Positions 22,047 through 34,479 of a DNA stretch of 64,000 nucleotides are shown here, one piece after another. The stretch covers positions 270,929,913 through 270,993,912 of the forward strand of contig CM060709.1 of the NCBI GenBank assembly GCA_030686995.1, read 5' to 3'. This DNA comes from Artemisia argyi. Lineage: Eukaryota; Streptophyta; Magnoliopsida; Asterales; Asteraceae. The translations under genes were made by a program, and so were the position numbers. Under the pieces are notes generated by a model, which had not been told where the DNA came from, did not search any database, and saw only the letters and a program-made list of their open reading frames with translations. Numbering within the stretch: the first letter of the stretch is position 1; each line of letters starts with the position of its first letter.

Positions 22047-23636
22047 ATGGCTCAAGAGAACTATGTAGAGGGATGTTCTATGCAAAGACAACCTTTGCTA
22101 GAAACCAATGGGTTTTGTTTTTAGAAAACCCGGTTTGAGACCTATGTTAGGTCCAAAGATCTTGATTTGTGGGAAATCATCCAAAATGGCAATTTTGTGT
22201 TTATGGTGGAAGACCCCGAAACAAAGTTGTTGGTAAAAAAGCCACATTCGGATCTAAAAGATGATGAGAGGAGGAAGCTTGGCAAAAATGATGAAGCTAA
22301 GATGTTGATCTACAATGCTCTACCTCGAAGGGAGTTCGAGAGAGTCCACGTTTGCAAGACCGCCAAGGAGATTTGGCACTCACTCATCATTACTCATCAA
22401 GGGAATTCACAAGTCAAGGATTGCAAGATCGACTTACTCATTCAACAATATGAGAAATTTTCGATCTCGGATGAAGAAACCATTGACAATGGTTACACAC
22501 GGTTCAATGCTATTATTACAAGCCTCACGGATCTAGATCCTAGCTTTTACAACAAGAACCATGTGAGAAAGTTTCTTCGAGCTCTTCCGGTTAAGTGGAG
22601 GCCAAAGGTGACGGCTATTGAAGAAGCCAAGAACTTGGCGGAACTTCCTCTTGACGAGCTAATCGGCAACCTCAAAGTGTATGAAATGATTTTAGAAAAC
22701 GACAAGGTCGTTTCTAAAGAAAAGAAGAAAGAGGTTAAGTCACTAGCCCTTAAAGCTAAAGTCACTAGGGAACAAACTGGTGATGATAATGATGAAGGAA
22801 GTGATGAAGACGATGAAGAGCTCAACCTTATGGCAAGGAACTTTAGGAAGTTCTTTAGACGAGAAGGTAGCCCTAGGCGTGGTAATCGGTTTGATAACCA
22901 AGGTGATAGTAATGGTAGAAAGGTTGGAAGAGATCGTGGCTATAATAATAAAGGTGGGGGAAGCTCAAGGCGCGAACGCGAGTGCTATAATTGTGGAGAC
23001 AAGAATCACTTTATAAGTGAATGTCCAAAGCCCAAAGAAAATAGGGCATTCATCGGCGGAGCTTGGAGTGATAGTGAAGATGGGGATCATTCCGAAAAGA
23101 ATGCAACATGTCTCATGGCGTTTGAAACTCAAGAGGTATCTCTAAACTCTTCTATTTCTAAAAAAGATTTAAATATTCGTAATTTGCAAAAAGAGAATGA
23201 GGAACTTTTTAAAACTATTGAAAAACTTGTTGAGGAGAAACTCTCTCTTAATGACAAGGTGTTTGAACTTGAACAAGAAGTAAAGAGACTTACTAAATGC
23301 AAAGAGGTGGTTGAACCTTGCACAAGTTGTGAAAAACTTGTACATGAGGTTAACTCTTTGAATGACAAAGTATCCAAACTTCAAAAAGAGTCATTAAGTT
23401 TTTCTAAATTTAAGAAAAGTAGCAATGATTTGGATGACATGTTAAGTCAACAAAAATTGTCCCAAGATAAAGAAGGTATTGGATTTTCAAAAAACGAGAA
23501 AACTACTTCCATAAATTTAAGCAAACCAATAATGTTTGTAAAAGAAGGACAAAATAAAAAACCAAATGTTTTGTCTAAAGTTCTTGTTAAACCAATTGTT
23601 CCTCAAACTCCTTTTGCAAAAACTCGAGGTACTTAA
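22047..23636 (+). pseudogene. Copia gag, broken by an early stop
   Basis: Gag binds and packages element RNA. The likely start ATG is at 22047, but a TAG at 22122-22124 stops the frame after 25 codons, at a place where this family normally has Trp (inferred TGG-to-TAG change). The frame is then open to TAA at 23634. Features: the capsid-like region with DLWEIIQNG and the KDCKIDLLIQQYE helix (about 22150-22720), an acidic stretch DDNDEGSDEDDEE, an Arg/Gly-rich linker, the CCHC zinc knuckle CYNCGDKNHFISECP (22983-23027), and a coiled coil of Lys/Glu/Leu (23160-23400). This order is typical of the gag of large copia elements with coiled-coil tails. A codon-rich basic stretch continues after the stop. 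Confidence 0.8.
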
Positions 23637-24092
23637 GCACCCGTTACAAGAAGAGAAACTCCAAAACAATTTTACGACCCGATTTCACGTAATGGACTTG
23701 GATACACACAAGCTCGAGTCGACCATAAACCTATCTTGCCCACACCAAATATGAAACCGTCATATAGACAAAGACATTCCTATCAAAGGAATCAATCATC
23801 GTCAAGAAGAAATTTTAACAAAAATCAAAGATCTTCACATCACGAATATAACTCATCTCAAAGGAGAGACAGCTCCTACCCAAACCAAAGATATTTTAGA
23901 CCAAAAATTTATCAAAATATTAGACCAAGTTTTCAACACCAAAGTAATTTTAAAAATAATCATTGGTCTATGTTATCAAGGTATGGTCTAGAAACACTTG
24001 GTGTCTTACTTCAAGACCCAAGGATGTTCAACTTGGGAATGCTTTATACTAACCACAATGGACCCAACAAACATTGGGGACCAAGTTTTTGA
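23637..24092 (+). pseudogene. Basic gag-pol linker remnant
   Basis: After the gag stop the other frame, open from 23736 to 24092, encodes an Arg/Asn/Ser/Gln-rich basic stretch (RNQSSSRRNFNKNQRSSHHE) that ends WGPSF. This fits the spacer between the zinc knuckle and protease in this class. The protease itself is not visible. Confidence 0.5.
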
Positions 24093-25079
24093 GTTATATG
24101 TTTGTCAGGTATAGGCTTGGACCAATTTATTAGATCATTGAAAGTGGTTGTTCCAAGCACATGACGTAGTAGAAGATTGTTTACTTCATAAGGAGCATGA
24201 TTGTGTACTTAAGTAAACTTTGAGGAAGGTAGTCGGTAGTCTTAACATCAATGGTGAATCTTTATCTCGTGGTCATGAAACAAAAATCATCCATTAAAGT
24301 CGAGCTAAGTTTTCCCTTATGCTTATGAATCTTTATGTTCCTTAAATGTTAGTTGTTAAAAATGCTATGTGTTTAGGAAATATAGTTATGTGCTTAAAAC
24401 TTGCATAACTTGAACACATCATAATCTAAGTCTTAGATGTCTAAGAACATCTAAAAACAATCAACAACTAAACCCAAAAGGAGAAATTAAGTTTTAAAAG
24501 TTGCTTTAGTATTTTGATCATAATTTCTTCATCCGAACTCCGATTTAGTTGATTCAAAAGGCCACGGAAAGAGAAAACAGAGATCTACATGATGAGAGTA
24601 AGTTAGGGGTCTGTTCCTGGCACGTTGCTAGCGCGTTGACGCGCCAGCCGCGGTAAAATTTTGCAAAATTTTTGAAAAACTTTCGTTTTGAGTTCATGAG
24701 TCTTAAAACTTGTTTTACACACTCCATTGGAACCCTATTAAGTCTTTCTAAACATAAAACAAGTCAAAAAAATAATTAGAAATAGGAAAACAATCTTTCA
24801 AACTGAAGTGAGATGTCTAGTTGGTCATTTGTAAGGTCCTTTTATGTGCTCTTAGAGCGTTTTTGCTTATATGAGGAATATGTTTTGGTGCTATTTGCTT
24901 ATATGCCCACTTGCCATGATGATAGATGATTTAGTGCATATTGCTAACATGTTGATTGCCTGCAACTGTTAAATATAGTAGATCATGTCATCACAACTTT
25001 CAAGTATTATATTTAATTAGACACTAAATGCACATTTACGTAATACTTAGATAAACAAGGTCTTGCAAGCAATTGGATT
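24093..25079. other. Copia interior without recognisable coding
   Basis: A decayed or deleted pol region. I see no RT or protease motif. At 24615-24647 a fifth diverged copy of the element's GC-rich hairpin occurs (CCTGGCACG...CGCGCCAG). Confidence 0.6.
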
Positions 25080-25555
25080 GGTAAAGCAATTTCAAATAAT
25101 AAAGTTTTAGAATTACTTCATATCGATTTGTTTGGTTCATCACATATTTGAAGTTACAAATGCAACTTCCATACTTTAATGACAATTGATGACTTTTCAC
25201 ATTATATATGGACTCTATTTCTAGGTGCTAAGGAAGTTGCCCTAGATAAGTTTAGAATCTTAGGAAGAAGATTTGGTAAACCTACTTAAGCTTTGATTCA
25301 AGTTAATCATGGTAATAAATTTAAACGTAGGGTGCAATTTGGTATTTTGCAAACAACATGGAATCTCACATAACTTCTCGGACATTAGTCCTCCTCAAAC
25401 CAATGAGGTCGTCCAAAGGAAGGACAAGAAGTTACAAGAGATGTCTCGTGTATTTAGCCGAGCAATCCGTTTTACAAAAGTTTTGGTGACATGCTTTAAA
25501 AACCACGTGTTTCACTTTAAGAAAATGCTTCACCTAGTAGGAAATCATCACTAGA
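25080..25555 (+). pseudogene. Copia integrase remnant
   Basis: In-frame pieces resemble the integrase core of copia pol: VLELLHIDLFG, MTIDDFSHYIW, and, after frame changes, HGISHNFS followed by NEVVQRKDKKLQEMSR, corresponding to the Q-NG-VERKN-TL-EMAR region. Several stops and shifts break it (for example TGA at 25149 and TAA at 25287), and the Asn-Gly/Glu of the catalytic helix has become Asn-Glu/Gln. Not functional. Confidence 0.75.
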
Positions 25556-26473
25556 GTACCTTAGGAAATTTGAGAGTATGGGTTGTGACTAATTTAATTC
25601 CTAAGAAGTAGGAAATGTTTTAATGGCGTTTACATCATATAGGTATTTTCTTTGCAAGATTGAATTAATCTTAAGTTAGGGTAATACACGATGTTTCTCA
25701 CTCACTTAGGAATCTTCTTATGTCTTGTCTTGTTAGTAAGTAGTAACTTGTGATGTTACAAATTAAGTCTAGGCACACGTGCACTTAAATGTAATTGAAT
25801 ATCTATCACATCTTACCTTGAAGATTTCGGTCTTGCTTTACATTTTTAAAAGTGTTTATATGTGAAACTGTGTGCTCTAATTTAATTTGTTGTTATGCCC
25901 ACTTGTGTATGTGATATGTTTATGATTGATTGATAGATCCATTCTATGAACATCTATGTGATGGTGCTATGTATGTGTTAATCAACATTTGGGATACAAT
26001 GCGTTGAATATGTATTATATGCGTAGGTTATGATGAATTGTGCGTAACAATATATGATGTTTTGGTTTGACTAACCCATGTTGCAAGTCTCCAAATGGTA
26101 ACCTAACCTATTTTGGAACTTTCACATGTGAGGATTTCTTGTTGGTTGCATGTTGTGATTTCTATGTGTAGCTAGGCCACCGCAAAGGTGAGGCTCTTGA
26201 CCCATGGATCCCCGCCTTGAAACAAGGGGGAGCAACGATCTAGGGGGAGCTATGTTCAAGGGGGAGCACATTCGGTCCCGCCTTTTTGATTCAACAAAAG
26301 GGGGAGAAAGAAAGCAAGAGCGCGAAGACCATTCAAGTAATGTTAAAGGCTTCACCAAATTACAAGGCAAAGGTCAAGACGCAAGCTAAACTAAAGGCGC
26401 ACTTTGTCTTCACTAAGTTTTGTAATTTTATTTGCTTTCGGTTTTTATTTGTCATCATCAAAAAGAGGGAGGT
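25556..26473. other. Copia 3' interior with five purine tracts
   Basis: Non-coding. GGGGGAG motifs recur at 26227, 26241, 26261 and 26300, and AAAAGAGGGAGG at 26461 abuts the 3' LTR. Extra polypurine tracts are common near the 3' end of large copia elements. The ORFs at 26122-26489 are built on these repeats. Confidence 0.6.
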
Positions 26474-29246
26474 TGTTGAGGCAACATGATCAAGATCTCT
26501 TTATATTTTAATGATGACAAATAAACCATCGAAACACATAAAATAACAAACGTTAGCCAAAATTCCCCGATTCACATGTCTGCTCCTGGCGCGCCTCCCA
26601 CACGTCAACGCGTGGGTAACGCGCCAGGCGTCTATGAATTTCGGGACGAATTTTGAAAGTCGGCTTTCCCCTTACCCGACAAATGTGGATCTTTTAATAC
26701 AGGTATGAATATGTTATGTGCTTAATTGAGAACACTCGAAACGAGTTTTGGGATTAGAGAGATCCAACTTTTAAAGCACCCATTTACGGGAAAACTCCAA
26801 CTCATGTTTTCTAGCTATCGCCTCTAGCCAAGGCTTTTCTAAACTTAGGGAGCTTATATATTTCACGTAACATCATGTGAAAGCATCCATATGCTCATAT
26901 CCCGTGCGTACGTCTCCTCTAATTACGTAACGGGTTTACTCCCTTATTGGTCAAACTAAGTCAAAGGTCACTTTGCGTAAACGCATCCTTTCCCACTTGG
27001 GTTATGCTTTACATTAAGGCAAAGCACTTAACTCGTTTGAACCAAGGTATTAGTTGAGAACGTCGAGTCGTGGAAAGTCACGAGATATGAAACAATGGAT
27101 TCTCGACGTTGTGTTACTTGAACTAATAAGTAACTTATGATTTTCTCAACTTATAATCTTAATTGTCTAAACCTTTTTCTCTTAATGACAATAAGATTAT
27201 TTTCTTCTTAATTACTTTTCTTAATTATCTTCTTCATCAAAATACCACTTAACCCAAAACCATCAAACCCAATACCACCAAATCTCCCACAATCCTTCCC
27301 AAATATCCTCCTCCAACATTCCCTTACACCACTTACACAAAGTGTACTCTTGTCCCTTACACACTTTGATCCTAGCCATTCATTTCAAATCCAACTCATC
27401 TCAACCACCCATTCCCTTACAACATCATATCTCTTACACATCTCTTATATTCCTTACACATCTTCAATCTCAACCATTCAATTCAAATTAAACACATCTC
27501 AACCATCCATCCAACCTCTTCTCTATTTCACCACATGTGTTTAATCACAACCATCCATTTCAAACATAAAACAATCTTAACCATTGATTCACCTTCCTCC
27601 CCAAGCAAAAAGGCTCATTTGATCTCTACCATCCATTTAAAATCAAAACCATCTCAACCATCCAATCTCTTACAACACATCTTAACCATCCATTTCAAAC
27701 TAAACTCATCTCAACCCTTCATCCAACCTTTCCCCCAAGCAAAGGAATATACCTTTGGAATATTCCCTTCTTAACCCAACCATGGTTCACCTCATCCAAC
27801 CATGGTTAGTTCTTAACACTAACCCTAACCCAACCTTGGTTAACTTAGCCAACATACAACCTAACCCAACTATGGTTACCTCTCTACACCCAACCATGGT
27901 TAACTCTTAACCACACCAAGGATGGAACATTCCCTTGAGTAAATCCTTTAACCTAACCATGGTTTATTCTCTATACACTTCTCTCTCTAAACCTAACCAT
28001 GGTTACTTCTCAACACTTAACCTTTCTACTCCTAACCATGGTTAACCTCTAAACCTTTAAACCTATCCATAGTTACACCTTAACCCTTCCCTTGAGGAAT
28101 ATCCCATGGCATATTCTCTTCTCTATTATGCCATGTGAGGAATACCATTTCTACCCCCACCAAATTACCTTTTCTACTCTTCTACCCTTGGTATTTGGTT
28201 TTCTTATAAACACTTCACAAATGATTTTCCAAATTGGCTATTTGAGTTGGTAAACCTTAGATTGATTAATGTTAAGGTTTAGTGTGAAGTACAATTGGGG
28301 GTTTAGCAAGGTAAGACATTTATAATGCCAAACACCCAAAGCCTCGGGAATATTTTCCCTGGGTGTCTGGCGCGCCTCCCACGCATCAACGCGTGGGTGA
28401 CGCACCGGCCTCGGTAAAATATTCCCAAGATTGGGTTTTGCCTATAAATACCATGCCTTGCCTCTTGTATTCCTCACCCCTTCTTCTTTCTCTCTACATT
28501 ATTTCTCTCTAATCTCTCTAATTCTGTCTCTTGTGTTCTTAATCTTTCACACTAACATCTATTGAAAGAACACATCTTCTTTGCAAGGGAAGAATCGCAA
28601 GAACCTAATCCACTCTTGTGATTGTGTCGAGGGTCTTCTATCTTTACCCTTTCTACTACAATCGAGTCTCTAGGTTAGGTTAGGGCTTGGTTGAATAAAC
28701 AAACAACTTATTATTTCTATTTGTTAGTAAGGGAAGTCTTGTGTCTTAGTGACCAAGCCTAGATCATTAGGGAATCTAGATTGAAGTCTTGTATCTTAGT
28801 GACCAAGCCTAGATCATTGGGGATCTAGTTGGGGTTTGATACTTCCGGTGGGAAGTCTTAGTGGTCTTAGTGGTTAAGTCGAATCACGAGATTCTTTTGG
28901 GTGGTTTCCGAGGGTGGAATACCGTTGTGGAGTAGCTCTTCTTAGTGAGCACCGATCTTAGTGCATATCGGTGGAGTGAAGTTGTAACGGTTTGTAATCC
29001 ACCAAAAGGATTATACTAGAGTAATAGTATCGGTGTCGTGGATTTGCAACTGGACGTACGGATGGTATAAAGCCCCCATCCCGAACTAGTATATATCGTG
29101 GTGTCATTTACTCGCTTTATATACTTTGTTTTGATTGTGTTTGTGGTTGGTTTCTTATACAACCACTTGGTGTTCTTCTTGGCTTAAAGTTTTTAAACAT
29201 CTAAAAAGCCAAAGAAACTGTATTCACCCCCCTCTACGGTTCTACA
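26474..29246 (+). mobile_element. Copia 3' LTR (uninterrupted)
   Basis: A 2773-bp full copy that serves as the reference for the split 5' LTR. It contains the GC-rich cruciforms (26585-26628 and about 28367-28410), the AACCATGGTT cluster, CTATAAATA near 28443, and the 54-bp duplication (28735-28830). It is followed directly by the TSD GAAAA. Confidence 0.92.
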
Positions 29247-29251
29247 GAAAA

Positions 29252-32200
29252 CCTTGATTCTTTTCTTTATGAGCACTTACATTTGAAACCTTTTGAGGAG
29301 TAAATGTTTCAGAAAAATTTGGTCTCTTTGAAAACTTCCTTCCTTTTTGCAAAGAATAGGTGGTAAATTGAGAAACCCTTTTTGAAAATGGTTTTGAGGA
29401 TTCACCCGTGTAAACCTTTTCTGAAACACTTACTTGTGGTTTAGACTCGTTTGAAACTTGAGATTTTCCTTTTGACCAGTTAAGAACATCAAACTTTGCT
29501 TTTAAAGCATTGTATGACGTTCCAAATCATTGTATTCTTTTTGAAGAGAAAGATGATCTGATGATGCCAGTTTTTCTTGCAAAGAAGCATTTTAATTTTC
29601 AAGATGCGCAAAATATTTTTCATATTTGTCTGTTTCGATTGAAAAATCATTTTTGGCATCACCAAAATCCTTGGTTTGTTGTGCAATCTTCTTTTCCAAT
29701 TCAACAATTTTCTTTTGAAGCACAAAATTTTCTTTTTCAAAAAGATGATTTGGAGTGATCTGAGAGTCAGATTTGTATGAAGTTTGATTCTGAACTCTTG
29801 ACCGCTTGATTGAATCAAACAAGTTTTTGTAAGTCTATTTCAAATGCTCATTTTCTTTTTGTAATGATGTCACAGCATGTTCCAACTCAATATTTTTAGT
29901 ATCAAATTCGTCGAAATCAAACTTGATATTGGTATCATCACAATTTTCTTCAAAACTCTTTTCTTTTTCTTTAAGCACTGATGTCAAAGAGTTTTCAAAA
30001 GACATTTTCTCATTCTTCTCTTGCAATTTTAGTTGGAAAGAGATACTTTGTGCTTCGAGTTTTGCAAGTGTTTCTCAAACTGAGCAGTTCTTTTTGACAG
30101 TTCTACTTTGACATCAGCTGCTTCTTTTGAAAGCTCGGTGATTTTCTTTTTGTGACAAAGATTTTCAGATTTCAAGGAAGATGTTTGTTCAAAATGCACA
30201 TTCTCATACTCATGGCTGACAGATGCTGACTTGAACGACTCTATTTGATTTGTGAAAAATTCTTTTTGAATGTCTAGAATTAAGCATTTTTCATCAAATT
30301 CATCTTCAAAAGAGTGAACGTACTTTAGATCTTCTCTCATTTCAGTTACAAGATGTTTTTCAAAGTACTCAAAACATAAGTTGATATCTTTCACACGAGG
30401 TTCAATCTCATCTTTCAAAATCTTTTTGACTTCTAACTTAAGGCGTAAATCTGATGAAAGAGGATTAGAGAAAGCGTTGTGTGTGATGTTTTCTTGCTTA
30501 AACCAAATGACCTTTAACGTTTGCTCAATGTGATGTTTAAGACTACAAAATTGTTTCCTTGCTCTATTTTGCCATAACTTAGCATCATAAGTAGCAAGTT
30601 GAGCTTCTTTGAAAAATCTTTGCACATTTGTGTCTTTTCTTTTGAAAGGTTCTTTTGGTATATCTGTCAATTGTGTACAACCATACACAAAGCCGTGGTA
30701 CGAGAGTGGGTTTTTTGTTTGTTTTACTTTCAAACGTTTTTCCTCTTCAGATTTTAGAATATCTTGAGACTCAAACAAAAGATCATCTGACAATTCTTTT
30801 CCCATATCATCAGCGTTATACAAAATAGGTGTCAACTTTTGCACTTTGTTTAAAATACAAGGTTGTTCTTTTTCCACATGAGCACTATTCACAAAACCAA
30901 TCCCAGATGTTTGTTTATCAACCTCCTCATCTTTAGTAGGCAGCATGTTGATAGTCTGAGAAGTCTGTCCTAATTTTCGAAGTTTGTTTTCAAGATCGTT
31001 TGTTCATTTCAAAAACTCTTGGTTTTCATTCTCAAGTTTTGTGTTTACAATCTCAAAATTTGATGTGGTTGTCTGAAGCTTTGAATTTTCACTTTTTAAA
31101 TCATTGTTCTCTTTTAAAAGCGCTTGAACCTTTATGTTGTTAAGAACCATTTGAGCATCCAGATTTTGAATGGAACGTTTTTCACGAAGAACAGCTTCTC
31201 TATAACTAACTTCAAGTTCTTCATTTCTTTTTAAAAGTGGTTTGACAGACTCTCCATACATTTCAAACTTTTGAGCGTGAGATTTAAGGTTTGAGATTTC
31301 AATTTCAAGTTCAACATTTCTTGTTGTTGCATTTTCAAAACGTTTTTCCATTTCCTTAAATCTCTCAATCTCTTTGTTCAAAAAGACATTCGCTTGCTTA
31401 GCTTCACGATTGTCGTTTTTGCACTTTTCAAGTTCATGTTTGAAATTATTGATTAATGAAGCAAATTAGGCACAATCTTGTTCATAAGAAGATCCATCCT
31501 GGGCAGGCTCACCTCTATTAGGATCCATATCTGGAGTAGCAAAAGTGATATTACTATCATTTTGTTCCACCACATATGTGTCACTAATAGACTCAGGATG
31601 CGTAGGATGTGTCTGATCATGAGCAAACACATTATCAAAGATATTAACATTATCATGAGCATGTGAATGTTGAACCATAGCCAATATCTCTGTGTCTGAT
31701 GAAGGTCTGATATGATCGTCTTCGGTGTCCCAAACAGCTTCATTCCTTTGTGTACCACGAGTGTCTGAATCATAGCTAGGACTGCTGCTTTCAACCTGCT
31801 GTTCTGAAGATGAATCACTTTCCGTGAAAACAAAACTATCATCAGATGCTTCACCATCATTGACCGTTTCCTCTTCTGTTTGAAAATCTTTGTCTGTCTC
31901 TCTTTCAATCACCACTGTTTCCTTTAACTGCATCTCTCTTTCAATTAGCTCTCTTTCTTTTAACTGCATATCTTTTTCAATCTACTCTCTTCCCTTTAAC
32001 TGCATATCTTTGTCAATCTGCTCTCTTTCCCGTTTCAGCTTCTCAATTTCATTTAACTCAGCTTCCTCAACATCAAGTATCTTTTCGAGTTCCCCCATGT
32101 CATTTATGCATTTAGTTCTGAAGGTTGAATAGCTTACCCAAAATTGTTGGTAAAATGCATTGATAAACTCTGACTGGTTCATTATCCAAGGGTTAAAGAT

Positions 32201-32467
32201 ACTCTGAAATTGAGTTTGGATCACTTTAAAAGCTTCCTTGCAGTTACTCGTATCAAGTTCTTCATCATTAAGTAGCATCTCAAGTTGATTTAGGCTTTGG
32301 TTGAGTTTGTCTTTGAAATTGTGATATCGGACTCGGATGAAGTATTCAAATGCCTGATCGAACCTTGAGTCATAACCATAAATATTGATGACCTTCTCTA
32401 CATATGACTTGAATACTGTAAACACTTTCTTTGAATCACTCTCTTGGATTTGCATTTTCATTTCCAT
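29252..32467 (-). pseudogene. E1 gag with coiled-coil region, decayed
   Basis: One long minus-strand frame begins at the ATG at 32465-32467 and is broken by TAG at 31982, TAA at 31466 and TGA at 31004 without a frame change, then by a frameshift near 30030-30060 and further stops. Segments: an N-terminal helical region (162 codons), a KERE-rich acidic-serine segment, long Leu/Glu/Lys coiled coils (31004-31381 and 30029-30400), and a segment with PKEPFKRKDTNVQRFFKEAQ (near 30620). I recognise this as the large gag of copia elements common in composite genomes (memory). No CCHC knuckle is seen in what remains. Uninterrupted stretches of 305, 167, 161 and 125 codons show modest decay. Confidence 0.7.
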
Positions 32468-32939
32468 TGCTTAAACGATGTGTGATAAAGTTGATCTTGG
32501 ATCGTTGAAGATAACAAAGGTTGTTGTTTGAAGATTAGATGTTTTTGGCGAAGTTTGAAAAGCGTATATGGTAGATTTTAGTGATTTCGAATTTTCCCTC
32601 CAAAAATATATTGAAAATTTTCTCTCCCAAAATTTGAAAATCACTATGAAAGGCAATTCTAAGGTTACTAGAAAAATTTGAGTTTTAAAAATTTTGATGC
32701 CAAATTTTACCGGAAAAATTTGAATTTTGGCCTAAAAATTTGAATTTTGGGTCAAAATTTTCAACGTTATACCAAAATTTGAATTTCGCGTAAAAACTGA
32801 ACGTTTAGTCTCCTCTAAAAAATAAATTTTACTCAAATTTTCATGCCAAAAAACTCAAGGGAAATCCTTGGTAAAGCTAGAGAAATTTTGGCAGAGTTTC
32901 GTTTAGAAAGTTCAAGTGAAATCCTTACTCGATAAACGA

Positions 32940-33245
32940 TAAGGTGTTTTAGCTAACTCGCTAAAATGGCTAACTCGCCAAAGTAAGAAACTCGATACAA
33001 ATAGCTAACTCGGTAAAAAAAAATTCTAACTCGATAATAAAAAATTTTAACTCGATAAAAAAAATTTCTAACTCGATAAAAAAATTTTAACTCGATAAAA
33101 AAAAATTTCTAACTCGCTAAAATTTTTTCTTAATTCTCGCTAAAATTTTTCTTAACTCGCTAAAAAATTTTCTTAACTCGCTAAAAATTTTCTTAACTCG
33201 CTAAAAATTCCACCTAACTCGATAAAACACAACTCAACTCGATAA
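32940..33245. repeat. AT-rich minisatellite in E1 leader
   Basis: About fifteen copies of an 18-22 bp unit TAACTCG(C/A)TAAAAA(T)TTT lie between primer-binding site and gag. Spacing is irregular because A and T runs vary in length. Confidence 0.8.
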
Positions 33246-33344
33246 AAACAGGATGAACAGTAACGAAAACCTTAAAAATCCGATTTTTCACCCAAAAAAC
33301 GATCTAAAACAACCTAAGATTATCCCATGGCTCTTGATACCACT

Positions 33345-33678
33345 TGTAGGACCTTAGATCTATCTTTATCACCTAAGATTATGATGTTAGAGAGAGATAG
33401 AAGAAATAGTGAGAGAAAGTAAAGAGAGAGAGAGAGTGGAGAGCACTATGTGAAATAAAACCTTTGATTAGCATGTACTCCCACCCTTCCTAACAAGCTT
33501 AGGAGGGTATTTATAGTGTTTACATTAGGCCGCCATGGGCTTTCTCTTGGGCCTTCTTTTGGGCCAAGCCATTAAGGCTTTTACATAACCTTAATAAACT
33601 AGCATTTTACTAACTATTACATGAATATATTTAACTAACTATTTGACTAAATAATGATCGTCACTTTTAATCCTAACA
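33345..33678 (-). mobile_element. E1 5' LTR
   Basis: On the minus strand it reads TGTTAGGATTAAAAG...AAGGTCCTACA, with canonical TG...CA ends. A TATA box CTATAAATAC lies at about 33506-33515, followed by a (CT)n-rich leader. It ends two bases before the Met-tRNA primer-binding site. The right flank is LINE sequence, so E1 inserted into a LINE. Confidence 0.8.
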
Positions 33679-34479
33679 ATAGGGTTGTGATCAGATATCA
33701 TAAAAAGGATAAACACCTCATAAGCTTTTTCAACTGCTTAAGTTTTTTACTAACTTGAACATATGACACCCCTGCACATTAAATTCCTACTCTTTCTTAA
33801 TACATTCCAAGAATTCAGATTTGTCTGCAATATAGTTTGGAAACCTAAAAGCCTTTCTCTTAGGTACAACCTCTTGAGGAATATTGACCACAACAGGGCT
33901 ATAATCAGATATCATAAACTGGGTAAACACCCCATAAGCTTTTTGAAACTCTATTAGAAAACCATCATTGATCATCATTCTATCCAGCTTCTTTAGAATA
34001 CTAGACTTAATTAGGATTTTTCAGTGACTTAGTCCACGTGAAGTGGAAACCAGTACTACTACTGAGGTCTTCAATTTCCGATCCATTTGCATAATCATAA
34101 AATTCTTATCATTTTTCATTGAGTGGCCACCAACTGAATGCTTTGAAGTCTTCATAGTCACATTAAAGTCTCTCATAAGAATCCAAGGAAAATTCCCAGT
34201 AATACTTCTATGCATATGCAAATCTTTAACTCTAGCTATGTAACTACATGAAAATACAAGGGATATAATTAGAAGCATGCATGGTCATACAAAGAATGTT
34301 ATTGAAATCATGCATTGTTATACTTATAAAAGAGAGTGACCATGAGGTTCATCAAATATCTCTTTAGATAAAGGTTAATGATTCATGTGTCTAAACCGTT
34401 TGTCCAAATATATATAATACAAACAAATTGTGAACTGCAAAATCCAAATGTAAAGACGAGAAATGAGAAGCTACTGATT
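33679..34479 (-). pseudogene. LINE (L1-type) endonuclease remnant, copy 1
   Basis: Two minus-strand pieces match the endonuclease domain of plant L1 elements: FPWILMRDFNVTMK (about 34160-34200), corresponding to the WxxxGDFN motif, and FMISDYSPVVV followed by KRKAFRFPNYIADK (33800-33900), corresponding to the SDHxP motif and the following F-R-F stretch. The catalytic Gly of GDFN is Arg here, and stops separate the pieces. At 33682-33740 a diverged second copy of the 33893-33955 segment occurs. The element is cut off by the E1 LTR at 33678. The part 34228-34479 is also present at 41605-41879. Confidence 0.7.

Larger units (their letters stand above)
8656..29246 (+). mobile_element. Ty1/copia element with 2.8-kb LTRs (interrupted)
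   Basis: A complete but decayed copia-type element. The 5' LTR is 8656-9336 plus 19812-21914 (2.78 kb), split by a family-A LTR; the 3' LTR is 26474-29246 (2.77 kb). Both start TGTTGAGGCAACATG and end TCTACGGTTCTACA. The TSD is GAAAA at 8651-8655 and 29247-29251. Just after the 5' LTR lies ATTGGTATTAGAGCGG, a near match to the initiator-Met tRNA primer-binding site typical of copia. The purine tract AAAAGAGGGAGG precedes the 3' LTR. Internally there is a gag frame and an integrase remnant, but no recognisable RT or RNase H, so the element cannot be autonomous. It sits inside element E1. Confidence 0.9.
29252..33678 (-). mobile_element. Minus-strand copia element E1, 5' LTR and gag part
   Basis: From the right: a 334-bp LTR (33345-33678), the primer-binding site TGGTATCAAGAGCC (33329-33342 on the minus strand), an AT-rich repetitive leader, then a long gag reading frame. 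It is interrupted at 29246 by the copia insertion and continues at 8650. Pol is absent between gag and the 3' region, so E1 is an internally deleted or non-autonomous derivative. Confidence 0.75.
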
